A stretch of 64,000 nucleotides of DNA, taken from assembly GCA_023078555.1 (NCBI GenBank), contig CM041199.1, positions 3,716,513-3,780,512 of the forward strand. The letters run 5' to 3'. Numbering within the stretch: position 1 is the stretch's first letter; each line of letters opens with the position of its first letter. The notes beneath the pieces were generated by a model. It was given only the letters and a program-made list of their open reading frames with translations, searched no databases and was not told the origin of the DNA. This document shows positions 9,581 through 21,828 of this stretch, piece after piece. The DNA comes from Ulva prolifera (Eukaryota; Chlorophyta; Ulvophyceae; Ulvales; Ulvaceae). A program made the translations under genes and the position numbers.

Positions 9581-10648
9581 CCACCCGATTGATTCTGCTG
9601 TGGCACTTTGTTGCTTAGCTGGTGCCTAACGTGACCTGTAGATGCAGAAGACGTGCACATAAATGCATGCCTGGCTCATGCATTCATCACTGCTCCGTAG
9701 CACTGTATTTGATGCACAGTGACGGACCACCCAGCTGATTGGGGAGATCCTCTTGTCGTGTTTCGTGTTGACGACCTGGCCAATGGTCTGTCACACCGAC
9801 CACCTGCTAATCAGGTTATAACCTTGCCTTCTTCCATGAAAATTTGGTCAAGCCCTGCAGCCGCAGCGTGAAGCTCATGATCATAACAGCTAGCTGGCTT
9901 CAGCTCGTTTACACGCATGTGCACACGTCCGCTTGCGCCCTGCAGCTCGCGTTCATATGCCAGCGAGAAGTAAACTATAGCCCTGTGGACCTGTGAACAG
10001 CTGTCACGGTGCTGGATCCTTACACCACCGCGGTGCACCGCCGATGGCCGAACACCCAATGCATGCGGGAGACTCCGAGTCACATCGCGAGACTCCGAGT
10101 CACATCGCGCCTGCCTCACGAAATCGACGCTCCTCATGATTTCAACCTCGCAGCTGGGCAATAGGCCTAGGATCGCGAGTGCACTGCCACGTATGACGTG
10201 CTGCATACCACGCGTGGTCCCGCCAGCCGACCCGGCCGGGTCCGGTGCTACATAGAGAGCGAGCGCTGCCTGCATGCTGTTCATGAAGTGGGTGCATATA
10301 AACACTGTCACGACTGCATGCATCTGTGACGAGAGTTCATACAGCTGCAGTGTTGGCTTCGGCTGAGGTTGTTTGAGAAAGGTCCTTGTCTTGCTGTTGC
10401 GTATCTCAGAGATAGGCCCCTTCAGTCCTTTGTATCCATCGAACATCAGTGCACGTCGCTTTCAGTCGACGGGACTGTGCACCATGCGATCACATCAGAG
10501 TAGCAGCGGCTGAGCGCCTCATGCGCCCATTCCCACGTTCGTGCGACTGACACGACCCAAAGATCCAGATAGGCACCTACGGGTGATATAGACCGGGCTT
10601 GGAGCTGCATTTCCGTGCTGGTCAGCTGTATCTGGCAGCAGTGCGCTC
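9581..10648. other. Intergenic region upstream of nitrate reductase
   Basis: No convincing gene. A 20-bp unit, GACTCCGAGTCACATCGCGA, occurs twice in tandem from 10071. A TATA-like GTGCATATAAACAC lies at about 10293-10306, some 340 bp before the nitrate reductase start, and could be its core promoter; this is weak evidence. A 211-codon minus-strand frame spans 9811-10446 but resembles nothing known. Confidence 0.5.
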
Positions 10649-13600
10649 ATGACGGTTCCGTGTGCTGGCCAAGTTACCAGTTACGTCCCTCCAGCCGATG
10701 CCACGGACACGCGGCACAGCGTTGTCGCGGGACGGCCGCTCGTGCCAGGAGAAGACATCCTGAATGAGAAGAATGGGAATTTCAAGTCGTGGCAGCCGGT
10801 CAGCGAGATAGATGAGCGAGACGCAAAGTTTGCGGACAACTGGATCCCTCGCAATCCAGGGCTCATGCGCCTCACCGGAAAGCATCCCTTCAACGCTGAG
10901 CCGCCGCACAGCGACATCATGGTCGATGGCAAGTTGACTCCAGTCTCGATGCACTTCGTGCGGAATCACGGCGCTGTGCCGAGACTGAGCTGGGAGAGCC
11001 ACCGTGTCCACATCACAGGTCTCGTTGACCGGCCCGTGTCAGTCAGCATGGACGACATCACCAAGCTTCCTGCAGTGACTGTGACGTGCTTGCTCGCATG
11101 CTGCAGCAACAGGCGCAAGGAGCTCAACATGGTGAAGAGCATCCAGGGCTTCAACTGGGGCCCTGGGGCAGCCAGTGTCAACAGCTGGACTGGTGCTCGA
11201 CTGTCGGACGTCCTGCAGCTGGCTGGGGGAGCTGGGAAGGAAGCAGAGTGCGCAACTGCTGCCAGATCTGGCACTTGCGTGCTGTAATTCAAACAAGCAT
11301 GTTTCCTTCAAGCCGGTCGAAGATCTCTGCAGGGCCATGGGACAGCTGAGCATGCACGATCGCTCTGCACATCAATGCTCCATTTCTGAGGTACACATTC
11401 AGCCTTTGTCCTTGTAACACACATTCAGCATTCAGCGAGCGATCAACCGGGGTACCACTCACCCACTCTGCACACGTGTATGTGTATGTGTACGGTACCG
11501 TACCGTACCGTATGTCCGGAAGAGCGAATGGCCACAGCACAGCACGCTGTGCACAGGAATGTCTAATGAAGCTTCACATTCACCTTCCCAATTCTTATGA
11601 ATTCACGCAACGTGGACATGCAGCTGGGCCCCAGCTAGGGCCCATGCCCCACACATGCATGTGCTTCCTCGTTGCTACCGGCTTTGTGCTTGTAACACAC
11701 ATACCTGTGCACACCCGCAGATCCCCCTGGCCCGACCCTGGGCTAGAGGTGCCTGCTCCGAATCACTATCCGTCCGACCCATCTCTGCATACGTTGGGAT
11801 CGTGACAAATAGAATGCTGCCCTGCTAGCAGCTCGACCCATCTCTGCATGTCACCTCGGTCCGGATGCGAGATTTGTTTTGAGCCATGGACGCATCCACC
11901 TCCAATACCAGCCAGACCACCTGCAAGGATGTTTCCTCTGAGATACCTCACACATATACGCGCGTTGCAGATCATACTGGGTCATGCTGTACATGTATCT
12001 CAGAGTTGCAGATCATACTGGGTCATGCTGTACATGTATCTCAGAGGACTGTGACCTCACATAAATGTCTCAGATACATGTACACTGTACACCTCAAAGA
12101 TACATGCGATCATATGCATGTAGTTCAGCTGAACTAGCTTCTGTGTCGTACGGACGTCCCTGCATGAAAGTCGCCTTCGTGCCAGGATGTGATGCACCGA
12201 AGCACCTCATCCATACGAAGCTGTCAAGGCTGCCATCTCAACTCGTAGTTTCTCAACCCTCCGGCTGCTCGCTCGCAGGTTCGTGCAGTTCTCGGGGCCG
12301 CACGCGGAGCTTCCCAACGGCGAGGACGGCTCGTACGGCACCGCGGTGCACCTCAGCCACGCGCATGACACCTCGATGGACGTGCTCGTCGCGTACCAGC
12401 AGAACGGGCAGTACCTGCACCCGGACCACGGCTTCCCGGTGCGCATGCTCGTACCGGGGTGGACGGCCGGGCGCAGCGTGAAGTGGCTGACGCACATCCA
12501 CGTCAGCGCCGATGACTCACGCAACTGGTACCACCTCCACGACAACAAGGTGGGGGCCCTTGCTCACTCCAGGCGATGGCGCAGCAGCGCGCAGGCCGTG
12601 GCCTTGACTGGAAGCAGCCAACTGTAAAGGATGCGTTTCTCATTGTTGGGTGCCGCAGATTGTGACCAGAGCACCTTGGTCGTACGCATGGCGCGCCCGG
12701 TTTGCGAGCGTTCGGGCACTCCCGCATACATCGCGGCGACTTGCCTAGGGCTGTGGGGCCGGTGGCGCGATTTCGGGTTCATCTGCTGAAGCCCGCTCAT
12801 TTTGGCAAACACAGTCAGTCCTCGTCCCCAATAGGTCCCGCCGTCACGTGAAGCATGCTGATCGTGGTGTGGCTGCAGGCGCTGCCGTCGCACGTCGACG
12901 CGGAGACGGCGGCCGCGGAGGCGTGGTGGGACGAGCCGGAGTACATGATCAAGGAGCTGAGCGTGAACAGCACGATCGGAGTGCCGGGGCACGACGAGCG
13001 CGTACGCATGGACCGCGACCGCCCGTACACGTTGCGGGGGTACGCCTACTCCGGGGGCGGCCGCCGTATCACCCGCGTCGAGCTCTCCTTCGATGGGGGT
13101 GCGCACCCTGACTGTGTACGTCAACGTCGGACGGATCGAAACGTATACGCGCCGCAGATACGAGGTGGCGGTGTCTGCACACCGCATTGCACACGGCCGC
13201 GAGCCGGCGGCGCAGTTCATGGGCATCGGCACACATGCATGAAGCTGCTACTAGCAGGCTTAGTATAGCTAGTACATACCTCAGGATGGTGCGGCCGGTG
13301 CCACGTCGTGATGTGGGAGGAATGCATGCATGAACAAGCGAGCTTTGGCCCCATCGTCGTCGACAGTCCACCGTGCTATGTGCTATGTGCTATGTGCTAT
13401 GTGCTATGTTGACCGTCACAGTCACGAGGCACCTCGCGGGCGTCAGCGAGGCGCAGATGTCTCGCCGCCCTGATCATGAGGTACGTCCTCTGCACTAGTC
13501 CTGTGTCAATATTGTAAGGTTGCGCCGGTGCAGGCGCCACGTGGTCGCGGCCGGCGCAGCTGCTGCCGGTGGATGGCGTGAACCCCAAGGCGCGGCGGCA

Positions 13601-15924
13601 GTGGGCGTGGATGCACTGGCAGCTCACGGTCGGCACCGCGCAGTTCGCGACCGCCGCGGAGGTGATGTGCCGCGCCTACGACGAGTCCTCCAACACGCAG
13701 CCCGGGCAGCTGACGTGGAACCTGCTGGGGCAGGGCAACAACGCCGTTTTCCGGCTGCGGCTCCACCGCGAGCTCGACGAGGAGGTCTGCTCCTACAGCT
13801 ACCCAGCTCAGCTGTAGGCATGCATGTCAGCTTTAGGCACGTCTGCGATCCAGCTGCAGCTGGACAATTTGTCATGCACTAACCTCTTTCACGTTCCTGT
13901 TGCTGCTGGACCTGAAGTCATGCGATATGGGCAGCAAGCAAAGCCGAAATGTGGCGGCCATGCATGCAGGGGTACATGTGTGTACGCTTCCAGCAGCCGG
14001 CGCCGATCAAGCCGGGGCCCCTCGGGAACGTCGGCTGGCAAGAGGAGGCCGCCGCCGCCGCCCCCTCGTCCACCCCGCCCGCCCCCGCACCCGCCGCAGC
14101 ACGCACAGCACGAGCAGCACCGCGCGGGCCCGTTGTAGACTCAACACAGAAGTATGTCACCCTGGAGATGCTGGAGCAGCACGCGCCCGGCGGTGCGGAG
14201 GGTGACGGGAAGGCGGTTTGGTTTGCACATCACGGCAAAGTGTACGATGTGACAGAGTACCTGCAGTCTGGGGACCACCCGGGGGGTGCAGACTCGATCC
14301 TGGCAGTCGCGGGGGAGGACGCGACGGACGTCTTTGATGCGGTGCACTCGAGTGTTGCCACGGCGCAGCTCTCGCAGTTCTACATCGCGGAGCTCGCACC
14401 CGACGGGGTAAAAGTTCCCGACGTGCTGCTCTACAGCTCCGGCAGCCCACGCGCGGCGGGCACGCTGGCGGCCGCGGCCGCGCCGCGGCGCGAGGAGCGT
14501 GCCGCGGCGCAGAATGCAGTCTTTCTGGGACCGCGGTGGAAGGCGGTGCGGGTGATGGAGAAGAGCACCCTGAGCCGGGATGTGGTGCAGCTGCGGTTTG
14601 CGCTGGAGCATGGGGATCAGGCGCTCGGGCTGCCGACCGGGAAGCACGTGCTGCTGCGCACGGCGGCCGGCTCTGCTGTGGGGGGCGGCGGCCGCGGAAC
14701 GGAGGAGGGCCCGGCCGGAAGCACGCATTCCGGCGCCGGGGGTGAGCGCTCGCCGGGCGCGAGGGCGGAGGCCGTGGGGGCGGCGAGGGCATACACTCCG
14801 ACGACAGGCGAGGACACCCGTGGCCACTTTGACGTGGTGCTCAAGGTGTACAGGCCCACTGCGGAGCACCCTGAGGGCGGCAGGGTTTCCCAGGTGCGTC
14901 TGAGCTATCTATATTGACTTCGCCATGCGTGAGAGTGGCCGATTGCTGGTGCAGCCTTGCCCCTCCGGCCGCGTTGCTGCTGCACATACCTGGGATGAAT
15001 CTCTGCCTCGTCCTGTCTGCGGACGTATGCATGATTGCCATGCATACGGTCACAGCTCTGCGCTGAGGCACCGAGCACCCGCATGTCGACAGACCCCCCC
15101 GAGCATGCCTATGTGATATGTATGCGACAACACACATGCATATGTCATTGCAGGCCCTGGGGGCGCTGGCGGTCGGCGACGCCGTGGAGGTGCGCGGCCC
15201 CTTCGGCCACTTCCACTACGACCGCCCCGGCCACTTCCGCACCCCGACGCGCGCCGCCGACGTGCGCCGCGTCAACCTGCTCGCCGGCGGCACCGGCATC
15301 ACGCCGATGTGGCAGGTCATCCACGCCGTGCTGTGCCAGCCGGACGACCCGGTGCAGCTGCGGCTGCTGTATGCATGCCAGACGGAGGCAGACATCCTGC
15401 TGCGTGCTGAGCTCGAGGCGCTCGCGGAGAGCCACCCCAGCAGGTGTGCTGACCTCTGCTGACCTGCCAGGTGCCCTGTGGACACTCTGTGCATACTTGT
15501 CCGCGGCGCCCAGGGTCCAGGCCGAGTGAAACGTACCGAAATGCACATGATAGCCATGCCGTGTCCAGGACCTTGACCGTTTGGTTGGATGTGTGCATGA
15601 TTCGGCTGTGATCTCGGCAGGACACGGATAGATCGCCCGATCATATCGAGTTTGATGAGTCAGCAGTAGTGGTGGCGATGCGCCACCCCTGCGTATGCAT
15701 GCAGGCTGGAGATCCACTTCACTATAGACCGGCTATCGCCGGGGTCCCAGTGGCGGCACTCCACAGGCTACATCAATCACGAGATGTGCCGCCAATGCCT
15801 GTTCCCAAGTGATGTTGACACTCTCGCACTCGTCTGCGGACCTCCCGCGATGGTGAAGCTCGCCTGCGTGCCCGCGCTGACATCGATGGGCTTTGAGAGC
15901 GGCGTTGATCTGATTGCCCTGTAG
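10649..15924 (+). CDS. NIA: Assimilatory nitrate reductase (NAD(P)H, Mo-cofactor/cyt b5/FAD)
   Basis: Reduces nitrate to nitrite in the cytosol. Seven exons: 10649-11247, 12279-12549, 12879-13098, 13534-13784, 13970-14893, 15154-15443, 15705-15924. All phases agree and give 924 aa, normal for the family. The molybdopterin domain has WIPRNPGLMRLTGKHPFN, and the cofactor Cys by alignment is Cys151 in CCSNRRKELN; the dimerisation domain includes RPYTLRGYAYSGGG. An Ala/Pro hinge leads to cytochrome b5, with heme ligand His in DHPGGADSIL and a second His in AVHS. The FAD domain has RAYTPTT and the NAD(P)H domain has GGTGITPMWQVI and CGPPAM. Five introns use GTGCG, GTGTG or GTGGG donors. Exon 1 is clearly less GC-rich than exons 2-6. 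No nitrate transporter or nitrite reductase is adjacent. The start is the first Met of an open exon; nothing upstream extends it. Confidence 0.95.
11965..12046. repeat. 41-bp tandem duplication in nitrate reductase intron 1
   Basis: Two apparently exact copies, 11965-12005 and 12006-12046, each beginning TTGCAGATCATACTGGG. The unit contains TGCAG, so it duplicates an acceptor-like sequence. The true acceptor at 12278 lies downstream. Confidence 0.9.
13371..13405. repeat. Heptamer microsatellite TGCTATG, about five copies
   Basis: Perfect tandem TGCTATG within nitrate reductase intron 3. A simple slippage-prone repeat with no coding role. Confidence 0.85.
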
Positions 15925-17294
15925 CCACCAAGTGGCAGCGTACCAAACCCTGTAGGTGCAGCTCTGAGGCGATGGTGTAGGTCACCTGACACGTTGAAAC
16001 CACCTGGCAGGTCGTTTGAACAGTGCATGAGGGAATCGGCCGAGAGACGTGTCCGATCAGTTTGACTTGAGAGTGTGATCGCTCGAGCGTGGTTTTCCAG
16101 CATGTGTAAATTACAGAATTTGTACATAATTGCAATATCCTGGGGAAGTTTACAAGCATGATGTAGCAGCCTGTTCAGTCAGTTTCAGCCAGTGGACGTG
16201 AGGCAGCGCCACAACTGATGCAGCCGGATACCGATCCTTGGAGGGTATGCAACAACTGTGCCAAGCAGGTGCATGTACAGGTCAATCGACACAGATCCTA
16301 GGCCCGAGCCAGGGAAGGCAGTCACGGTGGTCAGCACTCACGTTGACAGCAGCAGCTCCAGTCCAGCTATACACGACAGCCACCGCGAGAAAGCATGAAA
16401 ATCTGACCAGAGACAGCCCTGTCTTTGCACCTGGGCTGCAGTTCACGTTGTCTACATGCAGAGTGAACAGAGGATCAACCATGTTCCTCTGTGATGTGCA
16501 CACTGGCATGCATGTGCCTGGGTCGTGTCCAGCATGGTCAGCAACAGCAACAGCAGCTATCTCCACGCTGTGCTGCAGCGGTGAGGTGTCTGACCGGGCG
16601 GCATGCGCCTATCTGGATACTGCCTTGTCAGCGTTGCCATTCTGCTGCTGTGCGACAGTCGCCCCCACGGCCACCCACCCGCTGTGCGATAGTCGCCCTC
16701 ACAGCCACCCACCCGCCTACCGGCTTGACCAATGCCCCCAGGTCCTGCACTCTGCATCAGGTCGACGCTGTGCTGTGCAGGCTTAGTGCAACACAAGGAC
16801 TGCGCTGCCGCACTCACAGACGATGGGACAGGCCCCCACGCACGCAGCATGCAAAAGCAGCATGCGAAAGCGTGATCGCAGATGCCCAGGTACACTCGTG
16901 CTCCCCCCAGACTGCAAGCGCAGCAGCCGGCGTGAGCGCGCGTGGCCGCGCAAGCCACGTTTTAGCAGTGATCATCACCCCCGCCGGTGGCGGGAACAGC
17001 GCCGTGTGGGCGTACTTCAACGTGACTGCAGCCGCACGATGATCAGCGCCACATGCATGCGTGCCTTGGTCTGTCATGCGCTGGATCCAGGAAGAGGCCG
17101 TGCTTGCAAACACAACATGGGGTGCGGCGGGTGCTGGGGCCCCAGTCGAAGTGCATGCAGCACCCCCATGCGGCCCATGCGTCGGCATCGGCCCGCTGCC
17201 CGTGCGCCCAGGCCACCGTGTTTGACAGCGGCACGTGCTGTACTACACTGACCCACACCGGAAGCACATCTATTGTGTGTGGGAGGATCAGCGA
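15925..17294. other. Intergenic region between convergent genes
   Basis: The 3' ends of nitrate reductase (+) and the nitrilase gene (-) face each other here. A roughly 37-bp unit with GACAGTCGCCC/GATAGTCGCCC and CCACCCACCCGC is duplicated near 16650-16725. Several medium frames exist on both strands, but none resembles a protein I know and none connects to a splice model. Confidence 0.5.
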
Positions 17295-20200
17295 TCAGGC
17301 GGCCTCATCTGGCAAGCTCGCATGCATGATGTCACTCTGCACTGCTGCAAGCGCTGCAGCACGATGCTGCTGGACAGGCATCTTCACTCTGATCTTGTCT
17401 ATCTCCTGCATAACAGCCTCACGGTGTTCAGTACTTCCAGTGGGGCTTGCTGACACAGGTGAAGCTGCTGTGCCCTCCCAGGCAGAGATCACCTCGCTCA
17501 GCTGATCATGTGTTGGAGTCGAGAGAGCTTCGTCGGTTGAAACAGGCGTTGCGGCGTTGACACTGGTGCCACCGTGCTCTGGTGTGCACCAGCGTAGCAA
17601 CAGCTGTTGCAACACCCGCTGGATTGCTCTGGAACACAACCCACTCCACGTCACTTGCACCAGTCATAGTACAATCCAGTGTTTGTAGCTTTGAATGTTG
17701 CCGTACTGGTCGATGAGTCACGTTGTGATTGGAGCAGTATTGACCCAATTTTACTATATCAAAGCTGCCACCTGGCGACTAAGAGGTTTGCCTGCTCTAT
17801 ACAGCTCACTCACGTACCGCGCGCAAGCCCAAGGTCCGGTTCCAGCTCAGGCGCTGCAGGAATCGGAGTGCGACTCACCTCGAGGTCGATGTGTGCGGTG
17901 GCGATGCCAGTTGCGTGAGGGTCATCGAGCTCAGCGACGACGCGGCCCCAGGGGTCGATGATGACGGCGTGGCCGTAGCTCTCCCGACGCGCGTTGTGCC
18001 GGCCCGCCTGTGCCGCGGCGATCACGTACGCCTGGCCCTCGATTGCCCGCGCCCGCAGCAGCGGCAGCCAGTGCGCCTCGCCTGCATCCAGCCATGGTCA
18101 GCCGGTGGCACTGGCACGAGTAGAAGACGAAGGGGGGGGGGGGGGGGGGGGGGGGGAGGGATCTATATGAAGGGTAAGAAATAAATGTAGTCATTCAGAA
18201 TTCAGCGTTCAGAATTCACTGGGGCATCTGGGCTGCATGAGCGGTGCATTGACGGCGAGGTGAGAGCCACGGCCATGAGCAACAGCGTCCAGGCGGCGGG
18301 GACATGTATCAGTGGTTCGGGCGGCACGGACAGAGAGGCATGCGCAAGTGACTGGCTGCCTCGGCAGCGGGAGGAGGCATGCACTGTGCGAGCACGGGCT
18401 CGGACGCCTCGGACTGATCTCCTGGACATCGCCATGTCCCCACGCAGGCAGCACGTGCTTTCGCCCGGTCTGTGTGGCCAAGCCAGGCTCAAGTGACCTG
18501 AGTCGCAGGGCCATCGTGAGGAACGGTCGGCATGCACCCCACCGAGCATCGCACAGCCCCCCACGGCCCGTTTCACATCTGTGATCATGTCGTGAGAACC
18601 GTGAAGAAGGCAGAGAGGAACGGGGGGGGCACTGCCTGGTCCCGGATCTCGGAGTTGTCAATGTCCAGGAGCTTGAAAGTCCAGGGATTAGGGGTTAGGG
18701 GCTGTGGGCCCGGAGTTGGCAATGACCAGACGCAGCAACCAGGCGCACACGTGCACTGACGCAGATCAATGGGGGGCGGTGGCGGTGGAGGCGGGGGCCG
18801 TGGCGGACCTGTGGGCCGGGTGAAGGCGGAGGGAACGAGGAGGAGGCGGGCGCCGCCGTCGAGCACGAGGCGCTGGTAGAGGTGTGGGAAGCGCAGGTCG
18901 TAGCACGTGCTCAGGCCGAGGCGGCCCGCGGGCGAGTCACAGGTCACCACCTGCAGCGCCCAGCCCTCTGCGTGGCGGGCGTTTGGGGCACAATCGATGT
19001 GCCAGTGGCGCGCAGGAGGACATGTGTGCGTGCGATTCCTGTGTTGCAAATACTGAGCATGGAAGCACTGTCACACAATGGTGCGATCTGAGAGAAGGCG
19101 ACTTGTTGCCACCCTTTGTAGTCGATCACGCCACTCCGGTTCAACAGCGGGGTGCGGAGAGCCGGCCGCAACATGTCATTCAATGCACAGCGTCGTCGAG
19201 CACTCAGAAGTATTGTTTGGCTGGGCAGGGAGATGGCATCCGTGGCTGCGCAATGTTGCGCTTCGAGACTCACATTTTTTGTTTTTAACGCACCTGCTTC
19301 CCTGGCCGAGTGTACCGAGATTCCATGAGAACGGGCCCATTGGGAATGTCCACATCGAAGAGATGTATCTTTCGATATGATGTGACAATCCTGCCATCAC
19401 TTGCAACAATCACATGGGTATTGTGCCTGCGAAACAGATGAGCTGTGAATCAATGCAACACAGAACGGGTGAAGCAAAAGCAACCAATATCTCCAACCCA
19501 CAAAATCGTTAACCAGAAAAGTGAGGTCCCATCAGGACAGCGTCAGCATGCGTGATCCAGTATGCAGACTGCGATAAACAGTGTAGAACGTGATCCAGCA
19601 CTGGCAGTGCACGTGCTGTTTAGTTTGGAGCATGCTGGTGCACAGGAACTGCAGTGGCCAGCAAACGCACATGAACCCGTCTTCCTGTGCCCGTTCATGA
19701 AAGCCACCGAGAGACATCCACATACTGTGTGACCTGTGGGGCACGCTCTCGCGTCACGGTCCCGCTCTGCAACTTCATGGAGCTGTGTTTATGTGCAACC
19801 GCTGGAGTGTGCACGGGAGCAGAACGCAGACCGCCAGCTGCTGCAGCAAGCAGCTGAATGCGGAGAATATGCTGATTGCCGTCACATTCAGAAGGTGTGC
19901 GGACGAGACGGTCACGTTTGCATGTGGCTGCAGAGGCTGGCATGCGTGCGCAAGGCGACGCATACTCGGCAAGCGCACAGTATTTCTGCATCGTCGCTCC
20001 CGTCAGCGGCTCCGATTCTTCCAGCGACTCTTCAGAGGATGTCCCAATGAACGCAAAGCATTCTGGAAAGAATATCATGGAGCACCCTTGCTCCCGCGCC
20101 CTCTGCAAACAACCACCAGTGATCAGTCCAAGACTCGTCAGTGGCCTGAACCTGTCCAGTGAACCTGCAACAGCACACCACGCAGTCATCGCACCTGCAC

Positions 20201-20386
20201 TAGTGTGGTGCACGTTTCCAAGTTGTCGTCTTTAGAGCCTCCCGCGGTCATTTGCGCCACTGCGACCTTGCAGTTAGCTGGCTGATTCGTCGACGAACTA
20301 TACATCTTCGCTGATTGTGGAACAACGAAGATGGGGTGACTGTTTCTAAATTTCAATAGTCTCCGAAATGCGTATAAGACTGGCAT
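17295..20386 (-). CDS. NIT1: Nitrilase-superfamily amidase, Nit1 type (deaminated glutathione amidase-like)
   Basis: Carbon-nitrogen hydrolase; the closest family I recall is Nit1 and the Nit half of NitFhit, which hydrolyse deaminated glutathione. Exons, in transcript order: 20386-20195, 20102-19966, 19724-19671, 19426-19294, 18950-18809, 18081-17879, 17405-17295; phases agree, 323 aa. The catalytic triad is complete: Glu in FFPECFAF, Lys in [13 protein letters not shown], Cys in STCYDLRFP. Other family signatures are [38 protein letters not shown] and the C-terminal MPVQQHR. The first Met at 20386 gives a basic, acid-free N-terminus ([15 protein letters not shown]) that looks mitochondrial; Met at 20305 would give a 296-aa cytosolic form closer to the usual length. 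The short exon 3 (54 nt) rests on phase and alignment. Intron 5 carries a 25-G homopolymer. Confidence 0.92.
18132..18156. repeat. Poly(G) tract of 25 in a nitrilase intron
   Basis: An uninterrupted G run on the plus strand, so C on the sense strand of the nitrilase gene, inside the intron between exons 5 and 6. Its length in an assembly is uncertain. Confidence 0.9.
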
Positions 20387-21828
20387 CGTCTCACATGCAC
20401 CTCATCTTGGACGCTTGTTGACATCTCTACACCCTCGTGCCATGTTTCTGCGTCCAGACAACACCCGCCCCTGGAAGTATAGTCTACTATACACCGACAC
20501 AGTGAACAGAGTACGTATTACAGTGGCCCGCATTGTGGTCGGTGATCATTGCACCCTCTGCGCGGCTGTTCACGAGTGTCCAAAAGTGCGACGAGCACAT
20601 GTGTTCCGGTGAACGCAGCTGCACAGGATCCCTTGATTGGCAGCGCTGGTGGCCATGCAAAAACACACGAGCCGTTTGGAAATGATTTTGAAAAATTCTC
20701 ACAACGCGATCATTTGGCGACTCGCCCCGGGGTTTGCTGTCGACATGGTGATCAGCTGACACGTCATGACGCCCATGGTACGTTGGCACGCACACGAGTT
20801 TTCAAAGCACATGCTGTAGCGCAACATCATGTTCTGGCCGGCACCCTCAACATGTGCAGGCGTGGGACGGTGGGCCTATTCCAGCTATCGGTGTGCAGGG
20901 CAGGGTTAAGGCAGAGTTCCCTACGTGGTCGTATGCTGTGGTAGCAACTGCACCACTGTGATGGCTTGAGAACGACATGTTCTATCAAGTGCCACACGAC
21001 GAATCAGCAAACGCTCGTTGACCATGCAGTGTAGTTCTTGTGCATCTGAGCGGGAAAGGACGACAGAGCCACATGAGCGAGCACACGCTGCCTGCATGCC
21101 ACCCGCTTCAAGCCCAGCGTCCACATCAAATAGTTACAGCATTGGGAAGGGCTGGTTCAGAACCCAGTAAATTACGTCCATATATTCTGCCATGTCGCTT
21201 ACGAAACTATGTGTGCAGGCACAGCAAAACACCAACAGAGCGCAGCCGCATGTAAGACTTGGGGTCCCCACCCACCTACTACAACCCCGCACCACCAGCG
21301 AAGACCTATTCACAATCTGACACAGGCGAGCAGCACCGCATGTGCCACTCTCGAACCAATCCGCGCCACACACACGCGCTGCCTGCAAACGTCACACCAC
21401 CATCATACCTGTACCACACACATGCCATCTCGCCATGGCCCCACACCCCAGTACGGCGTGTACTCACAAGCACAGAGCCCACACCGCACGCCACACACAA
21501 TCGGACAAAACAGCCTCAGACTACACCGCAGTACAAGCACAAGTCTGGCAGGCACAGGCCTGGTCGGCAATTCCCCGACCGTGACTCGTGTACAGTCAGA
21601 GCCTCTGCCAGATCAACCGCCCTCATCCACACACACCCCCGGCAGCACCACAGTGAACCAGGTCAAGGTTTCTGTCGCCCCCGCTCTGCCATAAGCTCTT
21701 GCCCAGAGGATGGGCCACCTGCAGCGCCGCGGGAGGTCGCGGAGTGGATCTGCATGCGAGGCTGGGGGCGTCAGCAGCCGCGGGGGTGCTCCAGGCACAG
21801 GCGGCCGCCCCCGACGTGCTCCCCGCCC
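20387..21828. other. Intergenic region with a C/A-rich tract
   Basis: Holds the nitrilase upstream region and the desaturase 3' flank. From about 21245 to 21690 the plus strand is strongly enriched in C and A (CACACA, CCCACC), which creates long but low-complexity plus-strand frames such as 21259-22029; these also run into the desaturase last exon on the wrong strand. I see no gene. Confidence 0.6.

Noticed and set aside
9811-10446. 211-codon minus-strand ORF upstream of nitrate reductase
   Set aside because: No recognisable motif, spans a tandem repeat and the likely nitrate reductase promoter region; probably chance.
16238-17042. Overlapping plus-strand ORFs of 182-183 codons
   Set aside because: No known motif, contain a duplicated 37-bp unit, and lie between two convergent gene ends.
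18684-18704. GGGATTAGGGGTTAGGGG, telomere-like
   Set aside because: Only two irregular units inside a nitrilase intron; not a telomeric or interstitial telomere array.
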